A DNA stretch of 64,000 nucleotides from Bradyrhizobium frederickii. Lineage in GTDB: Bacteria; Pseudomonadota; Alphaproteobacteria; Rhizobiales; Xanthobacteraceae. The stretch covers positions 118,006-182,005 of the forward strand of contig NZ_SPQS01000018.1 of NCBI RefSeq assembly GCF_004570865.1, written 5' to 3'. Numbering within the stretch: position 1 is the first letter of the stretch; each line of letters begins with the position of its first letter. Made by a program: the position numbers and the translations under genes. Below, piece by piece: positions 34,561 to 43,469 of the stretch. The notes under the pieces are model-generated. The model worked only from the letters and a program-made list of their open reading frames with translations, was not told the DNA's origin and searched no databases.

Positions 34561-35075
34561 ATCACTCCCTTTTTGCGACGCGCAAGCTGCGGACGTAATA
34601 TCCTTGTCGCTGAACGGTCGACCTAATCTCTTCGCTGACTTTGAGAATTCGCTTTCTGCTCTTGCGCCACCTATTTGTCGAAAAAGCGCCTGGTATTGGG
34701 GAGCCTGTGCTGAGAACGAGCACGTCACGCTTGTCATTACGGTAAACATCAAACATTTTTCGTCCCCGCGATTATATCAAAGCGAAATATGTTTTCGTCA
34801 TTCCGGTCGACGAGTTTACTAGCCCGCACGGCAGCGCGGGTTGCAAATATGCAACGCTTCGCGACGCATCTTCATCAAGCTGATCGAGGTGCCCTTCCTG
34901 AAGCAAGAGCGGGACCGGCGAGCAGTCCGCACCACAGTCGCGCTGGCACAGGAGCGAGGTTGGCTAGAGCTGCATGAGAGCGGCACGTATGCGCGCTTAC
35001 CGGGGCAAACAGAAGCATTTGGTAGGTGAAGTTAGCGGGTGAATTCAGCGATTGAACCGTGATCTGGTTTGCGTT
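34561..35075 (+). repeat. 0.5-kb direct repeat, copy 2
   Basis: Near-identical to 29193-29690. Its left border reads CTAG-ATCACTCCC where copy 1 reads element end-TAA-ATCACTCCC, so it looks like the uninterrupted version of that junction. The minus-strand frame at 34562-34756 (64 residues, starting MFDVYRNDKRDVL) is the homologue of the 90-residue protein but has lost its N-terminus through one extra T near 34793. Confidence 0.8.
34562..34756 (-). pseudogene. frameshifted copy of the hypothetical gene at 29189-29461
   Basis: The readable part matches residues 25-87 of copy 1 (VYRNDKRDVLVLSTGSPIPG and following) nearly residue for residue. A run of four T instead of three at about 34790-34793 breaks the frame upstream, and a one-base difference near 34575 changes the C-terminus to AKRE. 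An internal ATG could still start a shortened protein. Confidence 0.5.
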
Positions 35076-35433
35076 TACGTCCGGTCCCGAAAACGTACTG
35101 TCTGGGACTGGCAATGATTGGCAACGCGGGGGCTGCAGGCCCAGACAATTTCAACGGCGACGCTCGTCGCGGCGCCCTCGTCAGCCGGACAACTTGGACA
35201 GGACCAGCGCAAGCTAAAGCCACGAGGGCACCCGGACCAGCAGGACAGCAAGGGCTGCGCAATCGGTCAAACTGCGGCTCCGCTCTCGCATCGGCGATGA
35301 TCCAGTCGAGAATCGGACGGTTACGGTTGCTCGCGCGAAGGCAGCACCGGGCTAAAGCCGATGGATGACTTCCGCAACAACCCCACGCTCGACGAGCCGC
35401 CACACGCTACTGTCCTGTGACAAAACGTTCGCT
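35076..35433. other. intergenic stretch without recognised gene
   Basis: No supported gene is seen in these 358 bases between the repeat and the Crp-type gene; frames are open on both strands because of high GC. Confidence 0.35.
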
Positions 35434-36186
35434 TCATCCGAACGGGGAATATTGCCGATGCCAAACATTCGGGGAGCCCAGCTCCTCCTCATCCATTCGT
35501 TTGATCCTCTGGCGCATCACGCCGTAACACTCGCAAGCGACGTTTTCGATTTGCGCTCGGTGGACCTCCAACGCGCCGCGCCGCTCCGCTATGATGTAGC
35601 CGATGCCCCGAAGTTTGCGCATCGTCAGCGACACGGTCGTTCGCCGCACCCCAAGAAGTTGGGCCAGCGCCTCCTGCGTCAATCTAATCTCGCTGCTGGC
35701 AACACGGTCATGTATCTCGAGCAACCATCGGGCCATACGGCATTCCACCGGGTGCACCGCGTTGCAGGCAGCCACATTCTGAAGCTGCAACAATTGAGTA
35801 CGGAGATGGAGGCGCAGAACACGCTTGATGGCGCCGCTTTGCTCAAAAGCTTGTTGCAACCGTGGGACAGGAATCTGGAACGCAGCCCCGGCCATATAGG
35901 CCGTTGCTGTGACTGGCGAGTGCGACGGACCTAGAATGGAGAGAGCCCCGACCGCTCCTTCCGAGCCCATGAGAGTGGAAGCGACAATGTGTCCGTCCGC
36001 CATCTCGACCAGGAACGCCACGACCCCGCTAAGGGGGAAATAGACGTGTTTGAGCTCATCTCCGGTTCGCACCAATACAGCGTCTGACTCGAACGCTATC
36101 TTCTGAACGTGAGGCTCAAGCAAGTTGAGATCCGCTGGCGGCAAAGCCGCCAAAAGCCGATTCCCGAGGCCGATCTGGAGCGCCAT
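35434..36186 (-). CDS. Crp/Fnr-family transcriptional regulator
   Basis: The ATG at 36186 has AAGGGA 7 bases upstream. The 250-residue protein has an N-terminal cyclic-nucleotide-binding-like beta-roll (VLVRTGDELKHVYFPLSGVV, ASTLMGSEGAVGALSILG), a dimerisation helix (about 120-150), and a winged helix with LTQEALAQLLGVRRTTVSLT then MRKLRGIGYI. No cysteine cluster for an Fe-S centre is visible, so it is not a classical Fnr. Ligand and targets are unknown. Confidence 0.85.
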   Translation of the reverse strand: MALQIGLGNRLLAALPPADLNLLEPHVQKIAFESDAVLVRTGDELKHVYFPLSGVVAFLVEMADGHIVASTLMGSEGAVGALSILGPSHSPVTATAYMAGAAFQIPVPRLQQAFEQSGAIKRVLRLHLRTQLLQLQNVAACNAVHPVECRMARWLLEIHDRVASSEIRLTQEALAQLLGVRRTTVSLTMRKLRGIGYIIAERRGALEVHRAQIENVACECYGVMRQRIKRMDEEELGSPNVWHRQYSPFG

Positions 36187-36876
36187 TGCGAATCCCTTCG
36201 AGCACGCCGAAGCACCCGAAGCCTCAAACCAGCGATCGGAGGGCCTGTTCCAAATTTTCCCGATATACCCACGCGCGATATAGTCCGGCCACGGCTTCAC
36301 ACCTGCGGTCCCCGATCGGCGCCTTTGTGATTTCGTAGTGTCCGAACAGGCCAAGTCGGGAGAGGCGGATTAGCGCACCTCTAGGTCTGTCTAGGGTCAA
36401 GCGGCGGGCCCAACAGTCATCCTCGATCGCAGCGTCACTGGCCGTGGCGCCGCCTTATTGGCTGGAGTGGCCACGCACGGGGGCAGACAAGAACACGGGA
36501 CTGCTAATCAGCTAATCACGATGATCTGGTCTGACGTTGCGAGGGGATGGGATCGGGCGAATGTTGCGGCCGGCGGGCTGCGCTGAACAGTTCCCATCCC
36601 TGGCACGCGAGTGAGCGTGTCGTTGCCGATAATCCGCAAACCGCATTCGAACATTCGGCCAGCCGCAATAGCTGCCCTTCATCAATCGACTTGCTACTAA
36701 GCAATACCCGACTCCCCGGTCCCTCTTGCAGCCACACACCACAATGCCTTCTAGTAGGGAAGCTTATCAATTCGTTTACGCAGCGCGAGGCGATTCAGGT
36801 TCTGTAAACATCGCCGATTTGCACGACTCACAAACTCCCGACAAACTCGCCCAAGATTTCCGAGAGGGAGGCTGGT
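36187..36876. other. 690-bp intergenic region before the phage-type methyltransferase gene
   Basis: I see no supported gene. It lies between the divergent Crp-type and methyltransferase genes and should contain both promoters. The right end includes a strong GAGAGGGAGG ribosome site for the methyltransferase. Confidence 0.35.
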
Positions 36877-38217
36877 TTGCAGACTCGCGACATCCGAAGC
36901 AATGGCTGTCCACTTCGCCATGACCTAACGCCACGGCTCGTACCGATTGGCGAGCTCAAGCAGCTCGGACATGAAACGCGGCGCCATCCCAAGGCGCAAA
37001 TCAAAAAGCTGGCCGCAAGCCTGCAGGAATTCGGCGTCGTGCTTCCGGTCATCGCCGATCGTGACCGCCGCATAGTGGCCGGGGCAGCCCTCGTCCAGGC
37101 GGCCCAACAACTCGGCCTTGGCGAGGTCCCCGTCGTGCATCTGCACGATCTTACCGAGACGCAGCTGCGCAGTCTCAGATTGGCCCTCAACCGCCTCACC
37201 GAGGACGCCGGCTGGGATGAGCAAGCGTTGCGGCTGGAGCTGTCGGAGCTGAGCGAACTCGATCCAGGGCTCGACTTGCAGATCACCGGTTTTGCCATGG
37301 GCCAAATCGACTCTCTGCTGGCAGCTCCGGAGACAGATGAGGATGAAGTGCCGCCGCTGGAGCGGCGGCCACCGGTCACCCAGTCGGGCGATCTCTGGAA
37401 TTTAGGCGAGCACCGGATCGTCTGTGCCGATGCAACTGATGCCGAGACCTATCAGCGCCTTCTGCAAAGCGAGCTGGCGCACATGGTCTTTGCCGATCCG
37501 CCCTACAACGTTCCGATCGATGGCCACGTCTCCGGCCGCGGCAAGGTCACGCATTCCGAGTTCGCGATGGCGTCGGGCGAGCTGACGGCGGCCGAATTCG
37601 AGGCGTTCCTGGCCACGGCGCTGGCGCAGCTTGCCGCCTTCAGCAAGCCGGGGGCGCTGCATTTTCTGTGCATGGATTGGCGCGGTATGGGATCCTTGCT
37701 CGCTGCCGCCGAGCCGATCTATTGCGAGCTGATCAATCTGTGCATTTGGAATAAAGCAAACGCCGGAATGGGATCGCTGTACCGGTCAAAGCATGAGCTG
37801 GTGTTTGTCTTCAAGAACGGAAAGGCGCCCCACATCAACAATGTTCAACTTGGCAAGCATGGCAGAAACCGTGCGAACGTCTGGGACTACGCCAGCCAGA
37901 ACACCTGGGCCAATTCCGCCAAGAGCAAGCTGTCGCTGCATCCGACGGTGAAACCGGTCGCGCTGATCGCCGATGCGATCTGCGACTGCTCCAATGAGCA
38001 CGACATCATTCTCGACCCGTTCGGTGGCGCCGGAACCACCATCATCGCCGCGGAGCGGACCCGACGGCGGGCGCGGCTGAGCGAGATCGATCCCCGCTAC
38101 GTGGATATCACCATTCGCCGTTGGCAGCATGTGACCGGCAGGACCGCAGTCCACGCCGCAACCGGCGCAACGTTCGAGCAACGTGATCGCGCAACATCGG
38201 AGAATGAGCATGACTAG
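36877..38217 (+). CDS. ParB-like domain/DNA methyltransferase fusion
   Basis: The 446-residue protein starts with a ParB/sulfiredoxin-like domain (PRLVPIGELKQLGHETRRHP, GVVLPVIADRDRRIVAGAAL). It then has a beta-class DNA N4/N6-methyltransferase domain with the catalytic MVFADPPYNVP near residue 205 and the SAM-binding LDPFGGAGTTIIAAE near 375. Between them are the KHELVFVFKNG and HPTVKP motifs. The TTG at 36877 follows GAGAGGGAGG; no ATG start is available upstream of the ParB part. Such genes are common beside terminases in alphaproteobacterial prophages. Recognition site unknown; no restriction gene accompanies it. Confidence 0.88.
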   Translation: MQTRDIRSNGCPLRHDLTPRLVPIGELKQLGHETRRHPKAQIKKLAASLQEFGVVLPVIADRDRRIVAGAALVQAAQQLGLGEVPVVHLHDLTETQLRSLRLALNRLTEDAGWDEQALRLELSELSELDPGLDLQITGFAMGQIDSLLAAPETDEDEVPPLERRPPVTQSGDLWNLGEHRIVCADATDAETYQRLLQSELAHMVFADPPYNVPIDGHVSGRGKVTHSEFAMASGELTAAEFEAFLATALAQLAAFSKPGALHFLCMDWRGMGSLLAAAEPIYCELINLCIWNKANAGMGSLYRSKHELVFVFKNGKAPHINNVQLGKHGRNRANVWDYASQNTWANSAKSKLSLHPTVKPVALIADAICDCSNEHDIILDPFGGAGTTIIAAERTRRRARLSEIDPRYVDITIRRWQHVTGRTAVHAATGATFEQRDRATSENEHD

Positions 38218-38623
38218 CAAAGACGACAAAGTTGGCTATGGCAGGCCCCCGGTTCATACCCGGTTCAAGCCGGGCCAATCCGGCAACCCCAAGGGGCGTC
38301 CGCGAGGCAGCCTGAACTTTGTGACCGACCTCGAACGCACGCTGCAGGCGCCGGTCAGAGTGATAGACAGCGGCAAATCACGCACGGTCAGTTCGCAGCA
38401 TGGCCTGTTGCTCCGACTCAAGGAAAGAGCGTTCAAGGGCGAACCGCGTGCGCTCGATAAGTACGTGTCGCTTGCAGCCACCTTCTTCGCTAAGACCGAA
38501 GAGCCCGCATCCAAACCGCTATCCGCCGACGACCTGGCGATCCTCGAACGTTATCGGCAGGAAGTTCTCACCGAAGCCAAGGCTTCGCCGCAGGGCAAAA
38601 CGGAGGACCAAGACAATCCATGA
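38210..38623 (+). CDS. DUF5681 domain protein
   Basis: The 137-residue product holds the conserved VHTRFKPGQSGNPKGRPRG motif at residues about 14-32 that defines DUF5681, followed by a helical acidic part. In prophages this gene commonly sits directly before the large terminase, as here, and may be a small-terminase-like or packaging accessory protein (inference). The ATG at 38210 has GGAG 7 bases upstream and overlaps the methyltransferase stop by 8 bp; an ATG at 38204 is possible. Confidence 0.82.
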   Translation: MTSKDDKVGYGRPPVHTRFKPGQSGNPKGRPRGSLNFVTDLERTLQAPVRVIDSGKSRTVSSQHGLLLRLKERAFKGEPRALDKYVSLAATFFAKTEEPASKPLSADDLAILERYRQEVLTEAKASPQGKTEDQDNP

Positions 38624-40062
38624 TCAGTGTGATTGCGGCCCTGCTCCGTCGAGACCTGCGCTACTTCATCCATAAGGCGTTTTGCACCGTATTCCCAGGT
38701 TCGGACTATCTTCCGAACTGGCACATTGATGCGATTGTTTTCCAGCTGCTGCAGCTCGAATCCGGTGAGTGCCGCCGCCTGTTGATCAACCAGCCACCGC
38801 GCTCGCTGAAATCCCTGTCTGTGTCGGTCGCCTATGTGGCCTGGCTGCTCGGTCGCGATCCCGGCCGGCGCATCATCGTGGTTAGCTATTCCAACGAGCT
38901 AGCGGCTGAGCTGCACCGGCAATTTCGTATGGTGGTCGAGCCCGCCTGGTACCGCGACCTGTTCCCGGCCATGCGCATCGCGAGGGATACCGGCAGCGAC
39001 TTGGTGACCAGCGCCGGAGGAGGACGCTACGCCACCTCGGTCGGCGGGACCCTGACGGGCCGGGGCGCCGACCTCATCATCGTCGACGATCCGCTCAAGG
39101 CCGAGGAGGCACTGTCGGAGCTCGCGCGCAAGCGCGTCATCGATTGGTACGGCGGCACGCTGGTGTCCCGGCTCAATGACAAAGACAAAGGCGGCATCGT
39201 CGTCGTGATGCAGCGCCTGCACCAGGAAGACCTGGCCGGATACCTGCTGCAGGCCGGCGGCTGGCGTCATCTCAACCTCCCGGCGATAGCACCCGAAGAT
39301 GCTCAAATTCCGATCGGTCGCGGCAAGCATCACACCCGCCGCGCCGGCGAGGTGCTGCACGCGGCGCGGGAAGACAAACCGGTTCTGGAGCAGATCAAAG
39401 CCGAAACGGGCAGCCTGCACTTCTCGGCGCAATACCAGCAACAGCCGATTCCGATGGAAGGCAATCTGATCAAGCGGGAGTGGTTTCGCAGCTATCAGCA
39501 GCTGCCACCTGCTGCAGCGGCGGGCTACGTCGTGCAAAGCTGGGACGTCGCCATGATGACCGGAAGCGGCAACGATTATTCCGTCTGCACCACCTGGCGC
39601 ATAGTCAAGAAGGATTATTATCTCCTCGACGTTTACCGCGGCCGTCTGCAATATCCTGACCTCCGGCGGATGATGATCGGGCTGGCAAAGCGCCACAATC
39701 CGACGACCATCCTGATCGAAAATGCAGGTCCGGGCATGGCGATGTTGCAGGAGCTGCAGCGCGACCTGCCCGACGGAATGCCGCGCCCCTTGGGCATCAA
39801 ACCGGAAGGCAGCAAGGCGGACCGGATGGCGGCACAGTCGTTCAAGATCGAAGCCGGCCAGGTACACCTGCCGGCCGACGCCTCCTGGCTGGATGACTAT
39901 CTGTTGGAATTGCTCGCCTTCCCGCAAGGTCGGCACGACGACCAAGTCGATAGCACCTCACAATTTCTGAAATGGGCGAGCACGCACCACATGTTCGACG
40001 ACTGCGTTATTGGAGTGGTCTCGGTGAAGGTGGAGCGTGGCTACGATGGCTCATACATGTAG
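38620..40062 (+). CDS. phage terminase large subunit
   Basis: The 480-residue protein has an ATPase domain with a deviant Walker A (NQPPRSLKSLSVS, near residue 60), Walker B (LIIVDDPLKAEE, near 158) and a coupling VVVMQRLHQEDLAGY. Its C-terminal RNase H-like nuclease has SWDVAMMTGSGNDYSVC (first Asp) and FPQGRHDDQVDS (late Asp). Overlap with the DUF5681 gene is ATGA. The enzyme would cut and package DNA, but no portal, protease or capsid gene follows in the window, so the packaging module is incomplete here. Confidence 0.9.
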   Translation: MISVIAALLRRDLRYFIHKAFCTVFPGSDYLPNWHIDAIVFQLLQLESGECRRLLINQPPRSLKSLSVSVAYVAWLLGRDPGRRIIVVSYSNELAAELHRQFRMVVEPAWYRDLFPAMRIARDTGSDLVTSAGGGRYATSVGGTLTGRGADLIIVDDPLKAEEALSELARKRVIDWYGGTLVSRLNDKDKGGIVVVMQRLHQEDLAGYLLQAGGWRHLNLPAIAPEDAQIPIGRGKHHTRRAGEVLHAAREDKPVLEQIKAETGSLHFSAQYQQQPIPMEGNLIKREWFRSYQQLPPAAAAGYVVQSWDVAMMTGSGNDYSVCTTWRIVKKDYYLLDVYRGRLQYPDLRRMMIGLAKRHNPTTILIENAGPGMAMLQELQRDLPDGMPRPLGIKPEGSKADRMAAQSFKIEAGQVHLPADASWLDDYLLELLAFPQGRHDDQVDSTSQFLKWASTHHMFDDCVIGVVSVKVERGYDGSYM

Positions 40063-40209
40063 AGCAGGCGCTCGGCGCCTAGACTGACTGTTCGGTGCCG
40101 CGCCGTCAGGCCCAAGCCGCGCGGTTCGGCCCCTTTGAACCGACAATCAATGCGTGGCCGGTCCCGGCGGGATGTCGAGATTTTCTCCAGAACGAAGCCA
40201 ATCGCAAGC

Positions 40210-40602
40210 CTACACTGGCGCCGACCTGAGTAATCGAAGCGCGCGCTTCTGCGCGGCCAGCGCGCTGCGCTCGTAGCGCTCAAGCCCCTGGAGCCGCCGC
40301 GCAACGTTGCCGATAGGGTCCTCGCAGAGCGCGACCAACAGTGCGTGGCGGACCAGTCGCACCTGCCATAAGTCGCGCTTGGCATGCGCAACGGCGGCTG
40401 CCATTTCCGATCCAATCTCACGGCCAAGGCCCGAGCGAATTGCGATCGTCGTTGCGATTTCGGGATCATCGGGCTTGCACCTCCGGGCGAGTCCATGGCG
40501 CAAGGCGTTGCAACTGGACTTTGCTTTTCCGCCCGCCGTTTTGGGGCCGGTGCTGCGCTTTGCATTGCTGCGATTGGCTTTGATTTGTCGAATTGACGCC
40601 AT
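40210..40602 (-). CDS. conserved hypothetical protein, 130 residues
   Basis: The ATG at 40602 has GAGGAG 8 bases upstream. The basic product opens IRQIKANRSNAKRSTGPKTA followed by GGKAKSSCNALRHGL, a pattern found in many short proteins of this bacterial group (N..N...STGP.T..GK..S..NALRHGL). The rest is helical (ALCEDPIGNVARRLQGLERY). It is encoded opposite to the phage-type genes on both sides. Function unknown. Confidence 0.7.
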   Translation of the reverse strand: MASIRQIKANRSNAKRSTGPKTAGGKAKSSCNALRHGLARRCKPDDPEIATTIAIRSGLGREIGSEMAAAVAHAKRDLWQVRLVRHALLVALCEDPIGNVARRLQGLERYERSALAAQKRALRLLRSAPV

Positions 40603-40843
40603 CTCCGAGCTCCTCGGGTGGGGGCGGGTTGCGCCCCCCGAAAGCTCGCTCCAAGGCTTTGAGTCATCAAGCATTTTCGCGCCAAACGAATCGCAAAATG
40701 GCGGCAGAAAAGACTGGCATTCCCGCGCAAATGGAGCGTTAATCACCGGACCGGCCTTGGGGCCTTTGGCCCCGGTCTCTCCCCTCGCAGCGGCGAGGGT
40801 TTTGGCGGTGCGGCGGCAAGCCGCGCCAACCAAGGAGAGACCG

Positions 40844-41704
40844 GTGACCACGATTGCAACCGACGGCGCCGCGGCGCCCCGCTCCATCGTCACGTTGAAC
40901 CGCCATGACCGCCGCGCCTTCATCGGCGGCTCGGACGCGCGCATCATCATGGGCCATGACCAGGACGCGCTCCTGCGGCTGTGGCGGGAAAAGCGCGGCG
41001 AGATCGCGCCGCCAGATTTGTCCCGCAACCTGGTGGTGCAGCTCGGCCTCGCGACCGAAGCGCTCAACCGCGGCTGGTACCAGGCCGCCACCGGCCACGC
41101 GGTCACCGACATCCAGAAGCGGGTGCGGCATTCCGTCCATGGCTGGATGGCGGCCACGCTGGACGGCCTCGTCGCCCCGACCGGCGCGGTGTTCGAGGCC
41201 AAGTTCATGCTGCCCTGGGGCTTTACCGAAGAGGCCGCGGCGGACAAGCACATGGCGCAGCTGCAGCACAACATGTGGGTGGTCGCGGCGCGCGCGGCGG
41301 TGCTCTCGATCATCACCGGCGGCGGCAAATGGGTCGAAATCACCGTGCATGCCGACCCGCTCTACCAGCACCTGCTGCTGACCGCGGAGAAGAAGTTCTG
41401 GCGTTGCGTGCAGAGCGGCGAGCCGCCGCTGCTGTTCGGCATCGAGACCCCGCGGCCGCGGCTTGCCGCGGTCAAGGTCGTCGACATGAGCGCGTCCAAT
41501 GTCTGGGCCGAGTGCGCGGCGATCTATCTGCGCAGCCGCGACGCCCATGCCGAGCACGAAGTGGCCAAGGCCGAGCTCAAGAAGCTGCTGCCCGAGGATG
41601 CCAAGGAAGCCTTCGGCCACGGCGTTCGCGCCAAGCGCTCCAAGGCCGGCGCCGTCAGCTTTGATCCGGTCGAGATGGAGGCCGTCCATGCACCAGGCCA
41701 GTGA
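40844..41704 (+). CDS. YqaJ-family viral recombinase/exonuclease
   Basis: The GTG at 40844 follows CAAGGAGAGA and gives 286 residues. The YqaJ fold is shown by IGGSDARIIMG, LGLATEALNRGWYQ (near residue 75), MAATLDGLV, VFEAKFMLPW (acidic and Lys catalytic positions) and MAQLQHNMWV. These are lambda-exonuclease-like 5'-3' nucleases that work with an annealing protein. The next gene, overlapping by 17 bp, encodes an Erf-family annealing protein, so the pair makes a recombination operon. A decayed copy lies at 43470-44164. Confidence 0.88.
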   Translation: MTTIATDGAAAPRSIVTLNRHDRRAFIGGSDARIIMGHDQDALLRLWREKRGEIAPPDLSRNLVVQLGLATEALNRGWYQAATGHAVTDIQKRVRHSVHGWMAATLDGLVAPTGAVFEAKFMLPWGFTEEAAADKHMAQLQHNMWVVAARAAVLSIITGGGKWVEITVHADPLYQHLLLTAEKKFWRCVQSGEPPLLFGIETPRPRLAAVKVVDMSASNVWAECAAIYLRSRDAHAEHEVAKAELKKLLPEDAKEAFGHGVRAKRSKAGAVSFDPVEMEAVHAPGQ

Positions 41705-42830
41705 GCAGATCGGCGCGATCGCGGCGGCGCTGGCCCGCGCGCAAGCCGAGCTGACCAACCCGGACAAGACCCTGACCGCTCAGATCCGCTCGCCGTTCCT
41801 GCGCGACGACGACCGCACCTTTCGCTACGCCTCGCTGGCGAGCGGCCTCGACATCGTGCGCAAGACCTTGAGCCAGCAGGAGATCGCCATCATCCAGACC
41901 ACCCGGGTCGAAGAAACCACCGGCCACATCCACCTCACCACCCTGCTCGCCCATTCCTCCGGCCAGTGGATCTCCTCGGACTGGCCGGTCTGCGCCGCAC
42001 GCGACATCGAGGCGCCGCATCGCATGGGGGCGGCCCTGACCTACGCCCGACGCTACGCCCTATTCGCGCTGGTCGGGATTGCCGGCGAGGATGATCTGGA
42101 CGCCCCGGACACGGTCGCTGGTCCCCCGGCGCCGCCCAATCTCAAGGCCTCGCCTGGCAAGGGCGCTCTCAACCGTGCGCCGGTGCTGCGGCCGGGCGAG
42201 TCCGCCGCGCTCCGCGAGCAGCTGTTGCGCCAGCTCGACGCGCTGCCCGCCAGCGCCGATCTGCTCAGCTGGGCCATGGCGAGCCTGCCGCTCAAGAACA
42301 GCCTGCAGGAGCCGGATGCCCGGCGCGTCGAGGCCGCTTATCAAGCCAAGCTTGAGGACGCTGGCCGTGCTCAGGCCGAGCAACCCGCCGTCCTGGATGG
42401 CGCCCCAAGCCCAGCCGCGCCTGCTGCTGACGCCGAGGCCGCGCTGCAGCCCGCGCTCACCGAGGCCGGACTCGCTCATCCCAAGGAGCCGCCCCGCAAG
42501 CGCAGCAAGGCGCACCTGTTATTTGTCCGGGAGCAGCCCTGCCTGGTGTGTCGGCAAACGCCCTGTGATGCCCATCATCTGACATTCGCCCAGCCGCGGG
42601 CGCTCGGCCGCAAGGTCAGCGACGAGTTCACGGTGCCGCTGTGCCGCGTCCATCACGAGGAGCTGCATCGGCACGGCAACGAACGGGCGTGGTGGGCCAA
42701 CCTGCAGATCACCCCACTGCCGCTCGCGCAGGAGCTGTGGGCGGCGAGCCCGGTCCATGGTCGGACCGACAGCGCGGTCGGCGCCGCAGCCGTCCTCGCC
42801 AACCTGGGCGCGGAGGCCGCGCCCCGATGA
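41688..42830 (+). CDS. Erf-family single-strand annealing protein fused to an HNH-like zinc domain
   Basis: Residues about 1-150 of this 380-residue protein are an Erf-type recombinase (LARAQAELTNPDKTLTAQIR, RYASLASGLDIVRKTLSQQE, MGAALTYARRYALFALVGIA, GEDD). A long Ala/Pro-rich linker follows. The C-terminal part has a Cys-His domain, REQPCLVCRQTPCDAHHLTF, then VPLCRVHHEELHRHGNERAW, resembling HNH/DUF968-like nucleases of lambdoid phages. GGAG is 7 bases before the ATG. It overlaps the YqaJ gene by 17 bp and the next gene by ATGA. Annealing plus nuclease in one chain would join two recombination steps; nuclease activity is inferred. Confidence 0.83.
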   Translation: MHQASEQIGAIAAALARAQAELTNPDKTLTAQIRSPFLRDDDRTFRYASLASGLDIVRKTLSQQEIAIIQTTRVEETTGHIHLTTLLAHSSGQWISSDWPVCAARDIEAPHRMGAALTYARRYALFALVGIAGEDDLDAPDTVAGPPAPPNLKASPGKGALNRAPVLRPGESAALREQLLRQLDALPASADLLSWAMASLPLKNSLQEPDARRVEAAYQAKLEDAGRAQAEQPAVLDGAPSPAAPAADAEAALQPALTEAGLAHPKEPPRKRSKAHLLFVREQPCLVCRQTPCDAHHLTFAQPRALGRKVSDEFTVPLCRVHHEELHRHGNERAWWANLQITPLPLAQELWAASPVHGRTDSAVGAAAVLANLGAEAAPR

Positions 42831-43402
42831 ACAGCCCCTTCCAAACCGCACGCGAGCTGACCGCCACGGCGCTACCGGCCGAGTTTGCGGCCTTGGCGCC
42901 GCCGCCCCTGCTGCTGCCCGGCGAACATCTCGATCATTACCACGCGCTGCGGCAGGCGATCTTTGCGGACCTTGCGCCCCGGTCTGCCATCGAATGGCTG
43001 CTCGCGATCGATGTCGCCGAACTGTCCTGGGAGATCCAGCGCTACCGCATGTTGCGGCACAAATTGCTCGAGACCTATCGTCAAAAGGCGATCGAAGCGG
43101 CGCTCCGCCAGATTGACATGGTCGGGATCGATCCCGACTTCGAACACCAGGCCGAATACTACACGCAGCAGAATGCGCTGAGCTGGCGGATTGATCCGAT
43201 CGCTGCGACCGAGATCGACGCCCGCCTTGCTGCCTATGGCTTCGATCAAGACGCCATCACCACCGAAGTCTACGTCCAGGCGCGCGAGGTCCTGGTCCTG
43301 TTCGAAGGCCTGCTCAACGCCGCGCAAACCAAACGCATGTTGCTGCTGCGCGAGATCAGGCATCAGCGCTTCGTCAGCGCACCGATGCGCCGGCCACACT
43401 GA
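42827..43402 (+). CDS. conserved phage-island protein of unknown function
   Basis: The 191-residue soluble, helical protein reads ALPAEFAALAPPPLLLPGEH, LLAIDVAELSWEIQRYRMLR and VLVLFEGLLNAAQTKRMLLL. It is the third gene of the YqaJ/Erf operon (ATGA overlap), and relics of the same gene occur at 45320-45510 and 22900-23700. No enzymatic motif is recognised. Repeated co-occurrence suggests it works with the recombination genes or is carried passively by the same island. Confidence 0.72.
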   Translation: MNSPFQTARELTATALPAEFAALAPPPLLLPGEHLDHYHALRQAIFADLAPRSAIEWLLAIDVAELSWEIQRYRMLRHKLLETYRQKAIEAALRQIDMVGIDPDFEHQAEYYTQQNALSWRIDPIAATEIDARLAAYGFDQDAITTEVYVQAREVLVLFEGLLNAAQTKRMLLLREIRHQRFVSAPMRRPH

Positions 43403-43469
43403 AAGATCAGATCGATATTCCCGACCGTGCACTCTCGATTCCAGCTTACGCTTCCAGATGTGTTCGCTT

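Noticed and set aside
38899..39945. 348-codon minus-strand frame opposite the terminase
   Set aside because: The plus strand encodes terminase with ATPase and nuclease motifs; the antisense text has none.
40041..40730. 229-codon minus-strand frame overlapping the gene at 40210-40602
   Set aside because: The alternative frame 40210-40602 has a good ribosome site and a recurring protein pattern; the longer frame is Ser/Arg-rich filler.
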